Assembly (NCBI RefSeq): GCF_044335535.1
Contig: NZ_JBIQVZ010000007.1
Coordinates: forward strand, 62,001-126,000
Direction of reading: 5' to 3'
Origin: Mariniflexile sp044335535
GTDB taxonomy: Bacteria > Bacteroidota > Bacteroidia > Flavobacteriales > Flavobacteriaceae
Length of the DNA stretch: 64,000 bases
Shown here: positions 34,698-43,878 of the stretch, piece after piece
Layout of the letters: each line of letters opens with the position of its first letter
Numbering within the stretch: the stretch's first letter is position 1
Notes under the pieces: model-generated
Databases searched by the model: none
What the model saw: only the letters and a program-made list of their open reading frames with translations
What the model was told of the DNA's origin: nothing
Position numbers and translations under genes: made by a program

Positions 34698-34843
34698 AAT
34701 AAAAGAGGCTGTCTAAAAAGTCTAGTTCTATGTTCATATTGAGCTTGTCGAAATATTTTAACTTACTGATAACCAATATCGGTTTCGACAAGCTCAACCT
34801 GACAAATTAAATTTAAAGAACTTTTTAGACAGCCTCTTTTATT
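34698..34843. mobile_element. Nested inverted-repeat element (MITE/REP-like), copy 1
   Basis: The outer arms are a perfect 24-bp inverted repeat (34698-34721 and 34820-34843, containing GAGGCTGTCTAAAAAGT). The inner arms are a perfect 15-bp inverted repeat TTGAGCTTGTCGAAA (34739-34753 and 34783-34797). An inverted copy about 90% alike lies at 41194-41337. It could form a long hairpin and terminate lpdA transcription. No coding capacity. Confidence 0.7.
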
Positions 34844-34873
34844 TTTTAAATATAAAATAAATTAGCTCGTTGT

Positions 34874-35866
34874 ATGTGGGGTATAAATAAAATCAAATTC
34901 ATTTTTATTAGCTGTGTTATAACAAAATTAATTACCTCTTGTGATGCTAATTCAGATAAGCCACAATTTATATTTACAGATCCTTGTGAAATGCTTATGC
35001 CCACACCAGACAGTTTAAAATATTTGCCTGTATATGATAAACCCCTAATAAGTTCGCCATCTAATCCTAATTCTCCTATATTTTTTTCTAATGAAATAGT
35101 TGAAATTAAATGGGATTTACCTATAGACTTATGGAATAGTGAACTACAAATTATTGAGCTTGATAAACCATATGATTGTTTTGATTACCAGAAATTTCAT
35201 TTGTTAAATAATATACCAACTGCTGGTTATGGTAATCAATTTGTTCACTATTATCAATTAAGTCCGTACAATGGTGTAATCACAGATTCTGTTTTTGTGG
35301 CATACAGAATAAGAACTACAGATATTAGTTATCCGCAAAAATATAGTTTATGGACCGATGTGAGAACATTTACTATTGTACCACTCGCTAACCTTAAAAA
35401 AGACGTCATTACAGTTTCCTATGATTTTAATTTTACTACTGAAGAGACAGGGGAATATTATTATTCAGGAGTTTTAAAAAAAGATAATTATAAGTTGGTT
35501 GATATAGCGATAGATAATAATTTAAATTTAGATAAAATTCGACTCATAAGGCCTATAGAGTTTACAACTAATTTTGTAACAAAGAATGAAAATAATAGCA
35601 ATCCTTTTACGAGAATAATGCTTGGTTTTAATGAAGATTTTGAGATTAATAAAGAGTTCTATCCTTTTGAAGTGTTTGCAGATGTTTATCCTGGATCCTA
35701 TGAGGAAAGTCCAGTATTAGGAAGATTATACAATACTAATTCTGGAAATTTTATTTCTGAAATAAATGATTATGATTTAAAAGTTGCATATAAATTAGAA
35801 ACTGTACCAGAAAAACAACATGAAATAATTATCAATTTAACATACGAAGTTTATAGCGATTATTAA
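34874..35866 (+). CDS. Hypothetical lipoprotein
   Basis: The 330-residue protein has an N-terminal hydrophobic stretch ending in a lipobox-like ITSC (Cys near residue 23), so it is likely lipidated and exported. The rest is beta-rich and acidic-polar, with no family I recognise. A region near residues 40-75 (MPTPDSLKYLP, SSPSNPNSPIFFSNEIVEIKWDLP) resembles fibronectin-like modules of surface lipoproteins, but this is only an impression. Its AT-rich codon use and solitary location suggest an accessory gene. Confidence 0.65.
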   Translation: MWGINKIKFIFISCVITKLITSCDANSDKPQFIFTDPCEMLMPTPDSLKYLPVYDKPLISSPSNPNSPIFFSNEIVEIKWDLPIDLWNSELQIIELDKPYDCFDYQKFHLLNNIPTAGYGNQFVHYYQLSPYNGVITDSVFVAYRIRTTDISYPQKYSLWTDVRTFTIVPLANLKKDVITVSYDFNFTTEETGEYYYSGVLKKDNYKLVDIAIDNNLNLDKIRLIRPIEFTTNFVTKNENNSNPFTRIMLGFNEDFEINKEFYPFEVFADVYPGSYEESPVLGRLYNTNSGNFISEINDYDLKVAYKLETVPEKQHEIIINLTYEVYSDY

Positions 35867-35927
35867 AATAAATTTGGCTAATCTTTTTTACCTATTTCCG
35901 TTTATTGTAGTTTTTTATCGCCTTGAT

Positions 35928-36644
35928 TTAATACCGTTCCAACCGTTCCAAAACCTCTTTTTTGTAACTTCTACTAATCGTTAAGGCTTTATGGTTAATG
36001 ACCACATGTTCGTTAGTAAAGGAGTTGATATATGCAATTGAAATGATATAGGAGCGATGGATTCTTAAAAATTGATTGTTTGGAAGTTTAGCCTCAATGG
36101 CACTAATCGTTTCCCGTGTAACTATAATTTCGTTTTTTAAGTGAATTTTAATGTAATCACTAAAACTTTCAATATAAATAATAGTTTCAAAATCTATTTT
36201 AATCATGCGTCTGTCTGAACGGACAAACATAAAACTATTAGATTCTAAAGGTTTTTCATTAGTTGTTTTAGGTTGGTGATATACTTCAAAATAGGTATTT
36301 ATGCTTTGTAACAAGCGTTCAAAAGAAATGGGTTTTAATAAATAATCAACTGCCTGAAGCTCAAAACCCTCCACGGCATAATCGCGATAGGCCGTTGTGA
36401 ATATGATTTTAATGTTTTTATTAATAGACCTAGCCAATGAAATTCCCGAAATCTCGGGCATATTAATGTCTAAAAAAAGCAAATCAATAGTATGGGTACG
36501 AATGATATTGAAAGCTTCCATGGCATTGCTACAACTTTTTACAATGGTAACATTTTCAATCTTTGAAATATGGGTTGCTATAACGTCCCTTGCGATAGCT
36601 TCATCATCAACAATTAAGCAGGATATGTTTTTTTGGTTTTGCAA
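35928..36644 (-). CDS. LytTR-family response regulator
   Basis: The 238-residue protein has an N-terminal receiver domain (VDDEAIARDV, phosphoacceptor Asp in LFLDINMPE near 57, Lys in LLKPIS near 106). A LytTR DNA-binding domain (about 135-236, with IIYIESFSDYIKIHL and LRIHRSYIISI) follows. The start is TTG at 36644, directly after the TAA stop of the histidine kinase gene, so the two are translationally linked. It regulates unknown targets. The neighbouring ExbB-like gene is a candidate. Confidence 0.93.
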   Translation of the reverse strand: MQNQKNISCLIVDDEAIARDVIATHISKIENVTIVKSCSNAMEAFNIIRTHTIDLLFLDINMPEISGISLARSINKNIKIIFTTAYRDYAVEGFELQAVDYLLKPISFERLLQSINTYFEVYHQPKTTNEKPLESNSFMFVRSDRRMIKIDFETIIYIESFSDYIKIHLKNEIIVTRETISAIEAKLPNNQFLRIHRSYIISIAYINSFTNEHVVINHKALTISRSYKKEVLERLERY

Positions 36645-37790
36645 TTAGCTATGTTTTAGTATCAGGGTTACTTTAAAAAGATCTTCTTTGTTGTCAACTT
36701 TTAGAATGTAATGGTCTTTGTATAGAAGGTCAAGCCGTTTTTGAATATTTTGCAATCCGATGCCTTTATTTGGTATTTCACTTTTTGAACTTGTGTTTTC
36801 TATTGAAAAATGTATGTTTTCCTTAGTACAGGAGATATCAATTTTAATGGTTAAAATACTGTTTTTTAATCTACCATGCTTAAAACTATTTTCCACAAAT
36901 GTTAGTAGTAACATGGGGGCAATTTTTACTCGATAATCGAGATTTGAATGCTCCGAGGTTTGCTTCGAATTTTCAATGTTCTTCTTATAAATGCCTCGTG
37001 GGTTTTCCTTGAGATCGTTGACGGATTCAATACCATTATTACAATTAAAACTAACAAAAAGGGTATTGTTGAATCGCATTTTTTCTAATTCAATATAGTC
37101 TTTAATATGATTTATTTCATCTGTTAAAAGCACAAAGGGTTTATCAATTTGATAGAGTAAATAATCCAGTAAATTAGATAGTTTTAATATCATTTCAGGA
37201 GTTTCATCAGCTTTTTTTAAAGCAAAGCCATATAGCGTATTTAGGGTATTAAATAAAAAATGGGGATGAATTTGCATTTTCAGATAATTCAATTCCTGCT
37301 CTTTTAGTTTTAATTGGGCTTCTAGAATTTTGGTTTCTAACTTTTTGGTTTTTTCAGCGTGATTTAAATTTAGTTTTAATAATTTAAAGGCACTAACAAT
37401 AATAACTACTAGGTATACGGCAGTGCCAACAAACAATAAGTTTCTGCTGATGGGTGCCATATTTGCATATTGAAAGTTGGATAGATAAATCAATCCATAA
37501 AAAACAGAAATTACAATAAGGTAGGCAGAAATTATAAAGGTATATATGCTGTATAATCCAAAACGAAAATACCGTTTTGTTATAAGGTATTCGGGGATTA
37601 TTTTATAAATTAAAACATAGGTCGTTGTAATGGTAATGGGCATTAAAAATAAGGAGAATGATAAGATATAATTAAAGTTGGTACTATTAAAACCAAAAAA
37701 GTAAGTGTAAAATAACAAAACACCACACCAAAATAATATATGTAGCAATAGCTGACCTATTTTTTTTATAATGAATTGTCTTTTTAACAT
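36645..37790 (-). CDS. LytS/YehU-type sensor histidine kinase
   Basis: The membrane domain has four hydrophobic segments (about residues 10-150). A coiled coil and a His_kinase domain come next, with the phosphoacceptor in QIHPHFLFNTLNTLYG near residue 178. A C-terminal HATPase domain follows, with FVENSFKHG (N-box) and GIGLQNIQKRL (G-box). It is the partner of the adjacent LytTR regulator. ATG 37790 is chosen over an upstream in-frame TTG at 37799. Confidence 0.93.
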   Translation of the reverse strand: MLKRQFIIKKIGQLLLHILFWCGVLLFYTYFFGFNSTNFNYILSFSLFLMPITITTTYVLIYKIIPEYLITKRYFRFGLYSIYTFIISAYLIVISVFYGLIYLSNFQYANMAPISRNLLFVGTAVYLVVIIVSAFKLLKLNLNHAEKTKKLETKILEAQLKLKEQELNYLKMQIHPHFLFNTLNTLYGFALKKADETPEMILKLSNLLDYLLYQIDKPFVLLTDEINHIKDYIELEKMRFNNTLFVSFNCNNGIESVNDLKENPRGIYKKNIENSKQTSEHSNLDYRVKIAPMLLLTFVENSFKHGRLKNSILTIKIDISCTKENIHFSIENTSSKSEIPNKGIGLQNIQKRLDLLYKDHYILKVDNKEDLFKVTLILKHS

Positions 37791-37923
37791 CTTTACCAAA
37801 TATCAATACAATGATAGCATATTTTTATAGCTATTTTGTTTTTTGTAGACGAATAACCAATTAAGCAATTGTTTTAACATATTGTTATTTAAATCACTAA
37901 ATTGGTCATCTATCGCATTTTAA

Positions 37924-37953
37924 TTTGAGTCAAACATTTACATTTTAAGTTTG
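37924..37953 (+). promoter_or_regulatory. Promoter of the ExbB-like gene
   Basis: TTTG at 37924-37927 and TAAGTTTG at 37946-37953 fit the consensus with 18-bp spacing. A transcription start near 37960 argues against the in-frame ATG at 37958. Confidence 0.6.
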
Positions 37954-37981
37954 TAGCATGTTTAATTTAAATCAAATAATT

Positions 37982-38386
37982 ATGAATATGTTAGTAATCA
38001 GTACTCAGAATCCTTCAATTGGTGGTGAATTAGCCAAAAGGTTTAACGAAGGTGGTCCATTTTTTATGTCCCTTATTTTAATTTCCTTATTGCTGTCCAT
38101 TTTCTTTTTAATTAAGGCAGCTCTACGTTTAAATAAAGATGGGGCGACGTTTAAAAAAATGATTTCTTTGGTATCAGACATGAGTCTGTTAGGATTGGTG
38201 CTAGGAATTTTAGCATCCATAATGGGTATGATAGAGGCCTTTGATACCCTTGAAGGTACGGGTGATATTTCTAAGATGGGAGGCGGGTTAAAAGTCACCT
38301 TTTTAACGATGCTGTTTGGTACGTTTACGTTTATTATTTCTAGAATTGGAATTGTTATATTGAAAGGGCTTCAGAAAAGTTCATAG
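37982..38386 (+). CDS. Small MotA/TolQ/ExbB-like membrane protein
   Basis: The protein (134 residues from ATG 37982) has three membrane helices. The last two (LLGLVLGILASIMGMIEAFD and TFLTMLFGTFTFIISRIGI) match the proton-channel core of the ExbB/TolQ/MotA superfamily. It lacks the long cytoplasmic loop of full-length ExbB, and no ExbD/TolR gene is adjacent. The start follows from the promoter position. It is divergent from the LytS/LytTR pair, so regulation by that system is plausible. Confidence 0.75.
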   Translation: MNMLVISTQNPSIGGELAKRFNEGGPFFMSLILISLLLSIFFLIKAALRLNKDGATFKKMISLVSDMSLLGLVLGILASIMGMIEAFDTLEGTGDISKMGGGLKVTFLTMLFGTFTFIISRIGIVILKGLQKSS

Positions 38387-38403
38387 TGTTTGTGTTTTTC
38401 AGG

Positions 38404-38892
38404 CTAACCCTCAATCTTCTTAACCGTACTTTTTCTTAATAAAAGCAAGGGTAACGAAATGCCGGCAGTTATCGAAATCAATATAAAAAACATGGTAAAT
38501 CCGTTAGAGAAAATAGAATCTATAAGCGCTATTCTTTTAACAGTATCTTTTTCTATAAAAATAAAATTCATAACAGATAAAACGGTTTCATAAGCAAAAT
38601 AACCAGGAATCATAGGTATTACTGGTGGAACACAAAAAACCACTGGTGGGTGGTGTATTTTATGCGCGGTTGGGATACTAATAATAGCAACAAAAAATAC
38701 CGCAATAAAAGTGGACAATACAATGTGTATGTCAAATTTTAAGAGTGTAAATTTTATTAAACCAGCGAAAAAGCCTAAAACAAAAACAGTCACAATAGTT
38801 CCTTTTGGAATGTTGAAAAGTATTCCGAACCCTAATGCTGCCACTCCAGACCAAACAGCAACTTCTAATAATTTTATTATAATGTCCATCAT
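38404..38892 (-). CDS. Threonine/serine exporter subunit (ThrE C-terminal half, YjjB-like)
   Basis: The 162-residue membrane protein has four or five helices and the conserved HKIHHPPVVFCVPPVIPMIPG motif region of ThrE_2/DUF3815. Together with the upstream partner it makes a split ThrE amino acid exporter like YjjP/YjjB, which can also export succinate. The partner gene ends 1 bp upstream. Confidence 0.88.
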   Translation of the reverse strand: MMDIIIKLLEVAVWSGVAALGFGILFNIPKGTIVTVFVLGFFAGLIKFTLLKFDIHIVLSTFIAVFFVAIISIPTAHKIHHPPVVFCVPPVIPMIPGYFAYETVLSVMNFIFIEKDTVKRIALIDSIFSNGFTMFFILISITAGISLPLLLLRKSTVKKIEG

Positions 38893-38893
38893 A

Positions 38894-39661
38894 TTAGTTT
38901 AATTGAAAAATGAGCATAGTTATAAATAAGCCTAGTGCAATAGCCAAAACCGTCATAAGTCCTGTTGTAAAGCGTACCATGCCATTTATTATATTATTGT
39001 CTAATAAATCGGTGAATGAATTAATTAAAGCGACACCGGGCACCAAGTACAAAATAGAGGTAGCTAAAGCTGTTTGGGGGTTTGCACCAATATTGTAAAC
39101 AATACCAACACTTGCGCATAAAGAGGCTATAAATGAGCCAAAAAATATCCGAATATATACATTGAACTTTTCTTTATGGGTCAACTGAAAAACAAGTAAA
39201 CCAATAAATGTGCTTATAAAAGCCACAAGCATATTCAAATAATCACCTTTAAAAATATTGCAAAACCCAGCACCGGCCAAACTCACAGCTATAAGGACCG
39301 TTAGTTTCGAATATCTTTTTTGGGTTTTTATTTTTTCAATGTCATTGGAAATTTGTTCGAGTGTCCAGTTTTCGTTTACTGCGCTCCAACTGGCTTTACT
39401 AATAGCAGAAATTATAGAAAAATTGATGGCATACGGTGGAATATTCTTTACTCTCGTACAACTTTGGGTTGAATCTTCCTCATATAAAGTCATAATAATA
39501 CTTTTATGGCTTATAAAGCAGGAGGTTTTAAAATTTAAACCAGCAGCAAATCTATTAATGCTCAAATTGACTCGTATCGTATTAGCTCCAGAAACCATAA
39601 GGAGTGATGCTATCTCTAAAAGTAAGTTTGTGGTTTTTATTAATTCTTTTGAAGTATTCAT
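38894..39661 (-). CDS. Threonine/serine exporter subunit (ThrE N-terminal half, YjjP-like)
   Basis: The 255-residue protein begins with the cytoplasmic ThrE region (ASLLMVSGANTIRVNLSINR) and continues with about five membrane helices (from residue 120), including AVSLAGAGFCNIFKGD and YLVPGVALINSFTDLLDN. It pairs with the YjjB-like gene downstream. Substrates are probably threonine, serine or small dicarboxylates. Confidence 0.88.
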   Translation of the reverse strand: MNTSKELIKTTNLLLEIASLLMVSGANTIRVNLSINRFAAGLNFKTSCFISHKSIIMTLYEEDSTQSCTRVKNIPPYAINFSIISAISKASWSAVNENWTLEQISNDIEKIKTQKRYSKLTVLIAVSLAGAGFCNIFKGDYLNMLVAFISTFIGLLVFQLTHKEKFNVYIRIFFGSFIASLCASVGIVYNIGANPQTALATSILYLVPGVALINSFTDLLDNNIINGMVRFTTGLMTVLAIALGLFITMLIFQLN

Positions 39662-39964
39662 TTTTTATAAGATTTATTTTAGTGCATGACAAAAATTAAA
39701 GAGTGTTACATTGAGGTATTATTTTTATTCTAAAAAAAAGCAATATAAATTGATGTTTAGTTTATCAGACTAAGCACTTCTACAAGCTCAGCACAGGCTT
39801 TGTCGAAGTCCTAATTACCTAACATTATTGTTTATTTGTTGATTCGTTGATTTGACTATTTACTAGTGGCTATTTTGTATTGTTAATCATTAATCATTAA
39901 TTGATATTTGGATTTTTGTCATGTACTAAAAATATTTATGAACATTAAACTTTAAAATTAGAAT
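39662..39964. other. Intergenic gap with short tandem repeats
   Basis: No gene is seen. On the minus strand there are 7-bp units TAATGAT, TAATGAT, TAACAAT (39880-39901). Octamer units TCAACGAA, TCAACAAA and TAAACAAT at about 39827-39851 recur at 53388-53420. The fragment GCTTTGTCGAAGTCCTAATT near 39797 resembles GCTTGTCGAAGTCCCAATT at about 53453. Confidence 0.6.
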
Positions 39965-40618
39965 TCAATTGATGTTTTTAATGGCTTTTCTAGACAAAAT
40001 AATCCCTATAAGTAGCGATATAAAGGCACCTATCCAAACCCCTGGAATAAAGTCTATAAACAAGAAAAAGTTATAGGCTCCATGAAAAATAATGGCAAGT
40101 AACAATCCAACTAAATTCAAGACTGTTTTATTTTTAGAAAATTTTGCTTTTCCCATAAAGTAGCCCATTAAAATACCAAACGTGGCATGTGCTGGCACTG
40201 TGGTAAAGGCTCTTAAAACAGCTGTAGGCATACCACTTTCCAGCGCATAGAAAATGTTTTCGGTAGCGGCAAAACCCATCGATACCATAACCGCATATAC
40301 AATTCCATCAAAAGGTTCATCAAATTCTTTATGAGTCTGCGCGTAATAACGAACAATAAGGTATTTGCTCAATTCTTCAGTAAAGCCAACTACAAAAAAA
40401 GCTTTTATAAATTGTTGTAAAACACTGGTTTGGTTTGTAAGAGGCAAGAGTATACTAAACCCGTAATACATAACGGTTGTTATGAGAATACTCACTATGG
40501 CTCCTAATAAAAAATTATACAGCAATAAACGTTTGGGTTCTTTCTTGTATTTATCTTTTAAATAGATGTAGAGTACAATAATAAGCGTGGGAGCAATGGC
40601 AAAAAGGAGCAAGTTCAT
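39965..40618 (-). CDS. PrsW-family intramembrane metalloprotease
   Basis: The 217-residue protein has about seven membrane helices and the PrsW motifs: glutamate pair EELSKY (81-86), AATENIFYALE (118-127) and His in PAHATFGILMGYFMG (near 144). PrsW proteases cleave membrane substrates, in Bacillus an anti-sigma factor. Substrates here are unknown. The start overlaps the Nudix gene stop by 4 nt. Confidence 0.92.
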   Translation of the reverse strand: MNLLLFAIAPTLIIVLYIYLKDKYKKEPKRLLLYNFLLGAIVSILITTVMYYGFSILLPLTNQTSVLQQFIKAFFVVGFTEELSKYLIVRYYAQTHKEFDEPFDGIVYAVMVSMGFAATENIFYALESGMPTAVLRAFTTVPAHATFGILMGYFMGKAKFSKNKTVLNLVGLLLAIIFHGAYNFFLFIDFIPGVWIGAFISLLIGIILSRKAIKNIN

Positions 40619-41178
40619 GAGGTGGATTTAGACAGTTTTTCCATAATAGATTGCCATACCAATTGGTAATACGGTTTATTTGAAGGTACAAAGTGATTGT
40701 CTTCACCAATATTTTCTATAAGTTTTTTAAAGGCATCGAGCGTAACAAATTTTAAAGCCTCAACCTCTTCTTCTTGAATTGTTAATTTTGAAAGCGGTAC
40801 GGTGATTTCGACAATAAAGGTATTATGAAATTCATTGTCTATCATCCCATTTTCATACGATTGAAAACATTTAAAAACACCAATAGGTTGTAAATCACTT
40901 TCTGAAACTACGATGCCAATTTCTTCTTCAGCTTCTCTAATAGCACTTTGTTTTGGAGTCTCGCCTGCATCAATATGTCCTGCAACCGATACGTCCCACA
41001 TAAGCGGACAAATACTTTTTTTTGCTGAACGTTGCGATAATAGTACCTCGCCATCCTTGGTGTAAAACCAAACGTGCGCCGTATGGTGGAAATAACCTTT
41101 TTGATGAATTACTGATTTCAATTCCGATTTTCCCGTAGGGTTTCCGTGTTCATCAACAATGTCTATGTATTCGTCCAT
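40615..41178 (-). CDS. Nudix hydrolase (IPP-isomerase-like, YfcD type)
   Basis: The 187-residue protein has the Nudix box at residues 67-89 (GHIDAGE, REAEEEIGI) and the N-terminal sequence DIVDEHGNPTGKSELKSVIH shared with isopentenyl-diphosphate isomerase-like Nudix proteins such as YfcD. The substrate is unknown. Translational overlap with prsW suggests a two-gene operon. Confidence 0.92.
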   Translation of the reverse strand: MDEYIDIVDEHGNPTGKSELKSVIHQKGYFHHTAHVWFYTKDGEVLLSQRSAKKSICPLMWDVSVAGHIDAGETPKQSAIREAEEEIGIVVSESDLQPIGVFKCFQSYENGMIDNEFHNTFIVEITVPLSKLTIQEEEVEALKFVTLDAFKKLIENIGEDNHFVPSNKPYYQLVWQSIMEKLSKSTS

Positions 41179-41193
41179 GAAATAAATTCATTT

Positions 41194-41337
41194 AAAAAGG
41201 AGGCTATCTTCTAAAAAGTCCTTTAAATTTAATTTGTCAGGTTGAGCTTGTTGAAACCGATATTGATTACCCGTAAGTTAAAATATTTCGACAAGCTCAA
41301 TAGGATGACATAGAACTAGACTTTTTTGACAGCTTCA
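41194..41337. mobile_element. Nested inverted-repeat element (MITE/REP-like), copy 2
   Basis: The reverse complement of copy 1 (34698-34843) aligns along its whole length with about 90% identity, including the inner TTGAGCTTG and CAAGCTCAA arms. The outer arms have drifted (GGAGGCTATCTTCTAAAAAGT against ACTTTTTTGACAGCTTC). It lies directly downstream of the M42 peptidase gene. Confidence 0.7.
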
Positions 41338-41346
41338 CAAATAATA

Positions 41347-42429
41347 TTATTTGAAATAACTAAAAGTCTCCCCTTCTTTAATATTAAGCAAGCTTTCGTA
41401 TATAAGTTTTATAACGTTTTCGACATCTTCTCTGTGTACCATTTCAACCGTGGTGTGCATGTAGCGTAATGGCAATGAAATGAGGGCAGAAGCAACACCT
41501 CCATTACTGTATGCAAAAGCATCGGTGTCGGTACCTGTGGCACGCGATAAAGCGTTACGCTGAAATGGTATTTTTTTAGCATCGGCAGTATCTGTAATTA
41601 AGTCGCGAAGCTTTTGTTGTACCGCAGGGGCATAGGCTATTACCGGGCCTTTACCCATTTCTAAATCACCCTGTGTTTTCTTTTCAATCATAGGCGTGGT
41701 GGTATCGTGCGTTACGTCCGTAACAATCGCCACATTTGGTTTGATGGTTTGTGTAATCATTTCGGCACCACGTAAACCAATTTCTTCTTGTACGGCATTT
41801 ACAATGTACAATCCGAACGGTAAGGTTTTTTTGTTTTCTTTTAATAAACGTGCTACTTCGGCAATCATAAAACCACCCATGCGGTTATCTAGTGCACGAC
41901 ACACAAATTTATCACCGTTTAAAATATGGAACTCGTCTGGATAAGTGATAACGCAACCCACATGAACCCCCAATTTTTCTACATCTTCTTTGGTTTTGCA
42001 ACCACAATCAATAAAAATGTTATCTGGCTTTGGGGCTTCTTCTTTAGATTTATCACGGGTATGGATTGCTGGCCATCCAAAAACACCTTTTACAATACCA
42101 TTTTTCGTATGAATATTTACAACCTTACTAGGCGCTATTTGGTGGTCGCTTCCACCATTTCTAATCACATATATCAATCCATTATCTGAAATGTAATTTA
42201 CGTACCAAGAAATTTCATCGGCATGCCCCTCAATAACTACTTTGTATTTAGCTTTTGGGTTTATTACGCCCACAGCGGTTCCGTAGGTATCGGTAATAAA
42301 CTCATCTACATAAGGTTTTAAATAATCCATCCACAGTTTTTGCCCTGTCCATTCGTAACCTGTAGGCGCTGCATTGTTCAAATATGATTCTAAAAAGTCC
42401 ATAGACTTTTTGTTTAAAATGCTTTTCAT
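41347..42429 (-). CDS. M42 family metallopeptidase
   Basis: The 360-residue zinc aminopeptidase of the M42 (glutamyl aminopeptidase/TET) family shows metal ligands and catalytic residues in IEGHADEIS (His 69), RALDNRMGG (Asp near 186), QEEIGLRGAE (Glu pair near 221), TDVTHD and MHTTVE near the end. It is expected to be a cytosolic oligomer trimming peptides. Complete. Confidence 0.94.
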   Translation of the reverse strand: MKSILNKKSMDFLESYLNNAAPTGYEWTGQKLWMDYLKPYVDEFITDTYGTAVGVINPKAKYKVVIEGHADEISWYVNYISDNGLIYVIRNGGSDHQIAPSKVVNIHTKNGIVKGVFGWPAIHTRDKSKEEAPKPDNIFIDCGCKTKEDVEKLGVHVGCVITYPDEFHILNGDKFVCRALDNRMGGFMIAEVARLLKENKKTLPFGLYIVNAVQEEIGLRGAEMITQTIKPNVAIVTDVTHDTTTPMIEKKTQGDLEMGKGPVIAYAPAVQQKLRDLITDTADAKKIPFQRNALSRATGTDTDAFAYSNGGVASALISLPLRYMHTTVEMVHREDVENVIKLIYESLLNIKEGETFSYFK

Positions 42430-42501
42430 CGTAATGTGTTAAAATTTTGCACTAAATTAATAATATAAATACAAAAAAATGTTTTAAACATTGTAATTTG
42501 T

Positions 42502-42509
42502 TAATTTTG
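42502..42509 (+). promoter_or_regulatory. Putative -7 box for the DUF4294 gene
   Basis: TAATTTTG lies 25 bp before ATG 42534. It also excludes the in-frame TTG at 42498 as a start. Confidence 0.45.
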
Positions 42510-42533
42510 GAAGATTATAGCTCCAAAAGTTTT

Positions 42534-43214
42534 ATGAAGAATTTTATAATATTTATATTTTTACTATACCCTGTTTTTTTCTTTGCTCAAATTAAGGATG
42601 AGGAAGAGGATACGTTGGAATATGAATATATGTTTATTGAAGGCGATTCTGTACCACAAACCGTCATAAATCTAAATCCTATTTACATACTTGGCGATTT
42701 AAAATTCCCTAGTAGGGAAGATCGCATCAAGTATTTAATTTTACGTAGAAAAACGCTTAAAGTATATCCTTATGCCAAATTAGCTTCCGAAAGGTTAGAT
42801 TCTTTAAATTCACGATTGGAATCGATGAAAAAAGCGAGTGATAAGCGCCGTTATACTAAAATGATTCAAAAATATATTGAAGGTGAGTTTTCAGATGAAT
42901 TAAAAAAGCTAACACGTACCGAAGGGCAAATATTGGTAAAATTAATACACAGACAAACAGGAAAAACGACCTTTGGGTTGGTCAAGGAACTCCGTAGTGG
43001 ATGGCGTGCCTTTTGGTACAATACTACCGCAAGTATGTTTGATATTTCACTAAAAAAACCTTTCGATCCCAAAAATGTTTATGAAGATTACCTTATTGAA
43101 GATATTCTCCAACGAAGTTTTAAAAGCGGGTTGCTGGTTCGACAAAAAGCAGCAGAAGAGTATAACTTTTATGATTTAACAGATATCTGGCTGGATAAGC
43201 AGAAAAAAAAGTAA
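42534..43214 (+). CDS. Exported DUF4294 protein
   Basis: The 226-residue protein has a signal peptide (MKNFIIFIFLLYPVFFFAQ) followed by an acidic linker and a DUF4294 domain (KTLKVYPYAKLASERLDSLN, RTEGQILVKLIHRQTGKTTF, LRSGWRAFWYN). The family is specific to Bacteroidetes and its function is unknown. The start was chosen by the signal peptide and promoter. The TrhA gene starts one base after the stop. Confidence 0.88.
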   Translation: MKNFIIFIFLLYPVFFFAQIKDEEEDTLEYEYMFIEGDSVPQTVINLNPIYILGDLKFPSREDRIKYLILRRKTLKVYPYAKLASERLDSLNSRLESMKKASDKRRYTKMIQKYIEGEFSDELKKLTRTEGQILVKLIHRQTGKTTFGLVKELRSGWRAFWYNTTASMFDISLKKPFDPKNVYEDYLIEDILQRSFKSGLLVRQKAAEEYNFYDLTDIWLDKQKKK

Positions 43215-43215
43215 G

Positions 43216-43848
43216 TTGTCAGTTTATAAACAAACACCACTACAGGAACGATTAAATGCCATTTCACATGCCATTGGTGCTGTTTTTGGTATTTTAGGAT
43301 TGGTTATACTCATTATCTTTAACAGCAATAAAACAGGTTGGAGCCTTTTTAGTGTTATTGTTTACGGGATTTCTATTATTACTTTGTTTACGGCGTCAAC
43401 ATTATACCATTCGGTAAAAGATGAGGTTAAAAAACATTATTTCCGAATTATAGACCATATTAGTATTTACTTTCTTATTGCTGGCACTTACACGCCTGTA
43501 TTACTCATCACATTGCACCAAAGTTTAGGATGGATCTTATTTTATACCGTTTGGGGAATCGCTGCTTTTGGAATTGTTTTAAAACTATTTTTTACGGGTA
43601 GGTTTGAAATATTCTCTACCTTGTTGTATTTGGTAATGGGTTGGCTTATTGTGTTCGATTTTACTAATCTTTCAAAGTTAATGGATAGCAATGGTGTGCT
43701 GCTTTTATTTTTTGGCGGGTTGGCATATACCGTTGGTATCATTTTTTATGCCATTAAACAGATACCCTATAACCATGTTATATGGCATTTGTTTGTGCTA
43801 GCAGGCGCGGTGTTTCACTTTTTTATGATATTCTTTTATGTCATTTAA
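43216..43848 (+). CDS. Hemolysin III / TrhA family (PAQR) membrane protein
   Basis: The 210-residue protein has seven predicted membrane helices and the PAQR metal-site pattern: SHAIGAVFG (N-terminal His), STLYHSVKDE, and HLFVLAGAVFHFFMIFFY at the end. TrhA proteins influence membrane energetics and lipid state. Haemolytic activity should not be assumed. The start is TTG at 43216, one base after the DUF4294 stop. The sequence after the stop codon recurs after the Fic gene (61099). Confidence 0.88.
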   Translation: MSVYKQTPLQERLNAISHAIGAVFGILGLVILIIFNSNKTGWSLFSVIVYGISIITLFTASTLYHSVKDEVKKHYFRIIDHISIYFLIAGTYTPVLLITLHQSLGWILFYTVWGIAAFGIVLKLFFTGRFEIFSTLLYLVMGWLIVFDFTNLSKLMDSNGVLLLFFGGLAYTVGIIFYAIKQIPYNHVIWHLFVLAGAVFHFFMIFFYVI

Positions 43849-43866
43849 TCTAAAGAATTCCTTGGG
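43846..43866 (+). repeat. Stop-codon-anchored repeat B, copy 1
   Basis: It begins with the trhA stop TAA and reads TAATCTAAAGAATT, then one variable base, then CTTGGG. The same sequence begins at the stop of the Fic gene (61099-61119). Confidence 0.7.
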
Positions 43867-43878
43867 CTTCCGTTTCTA

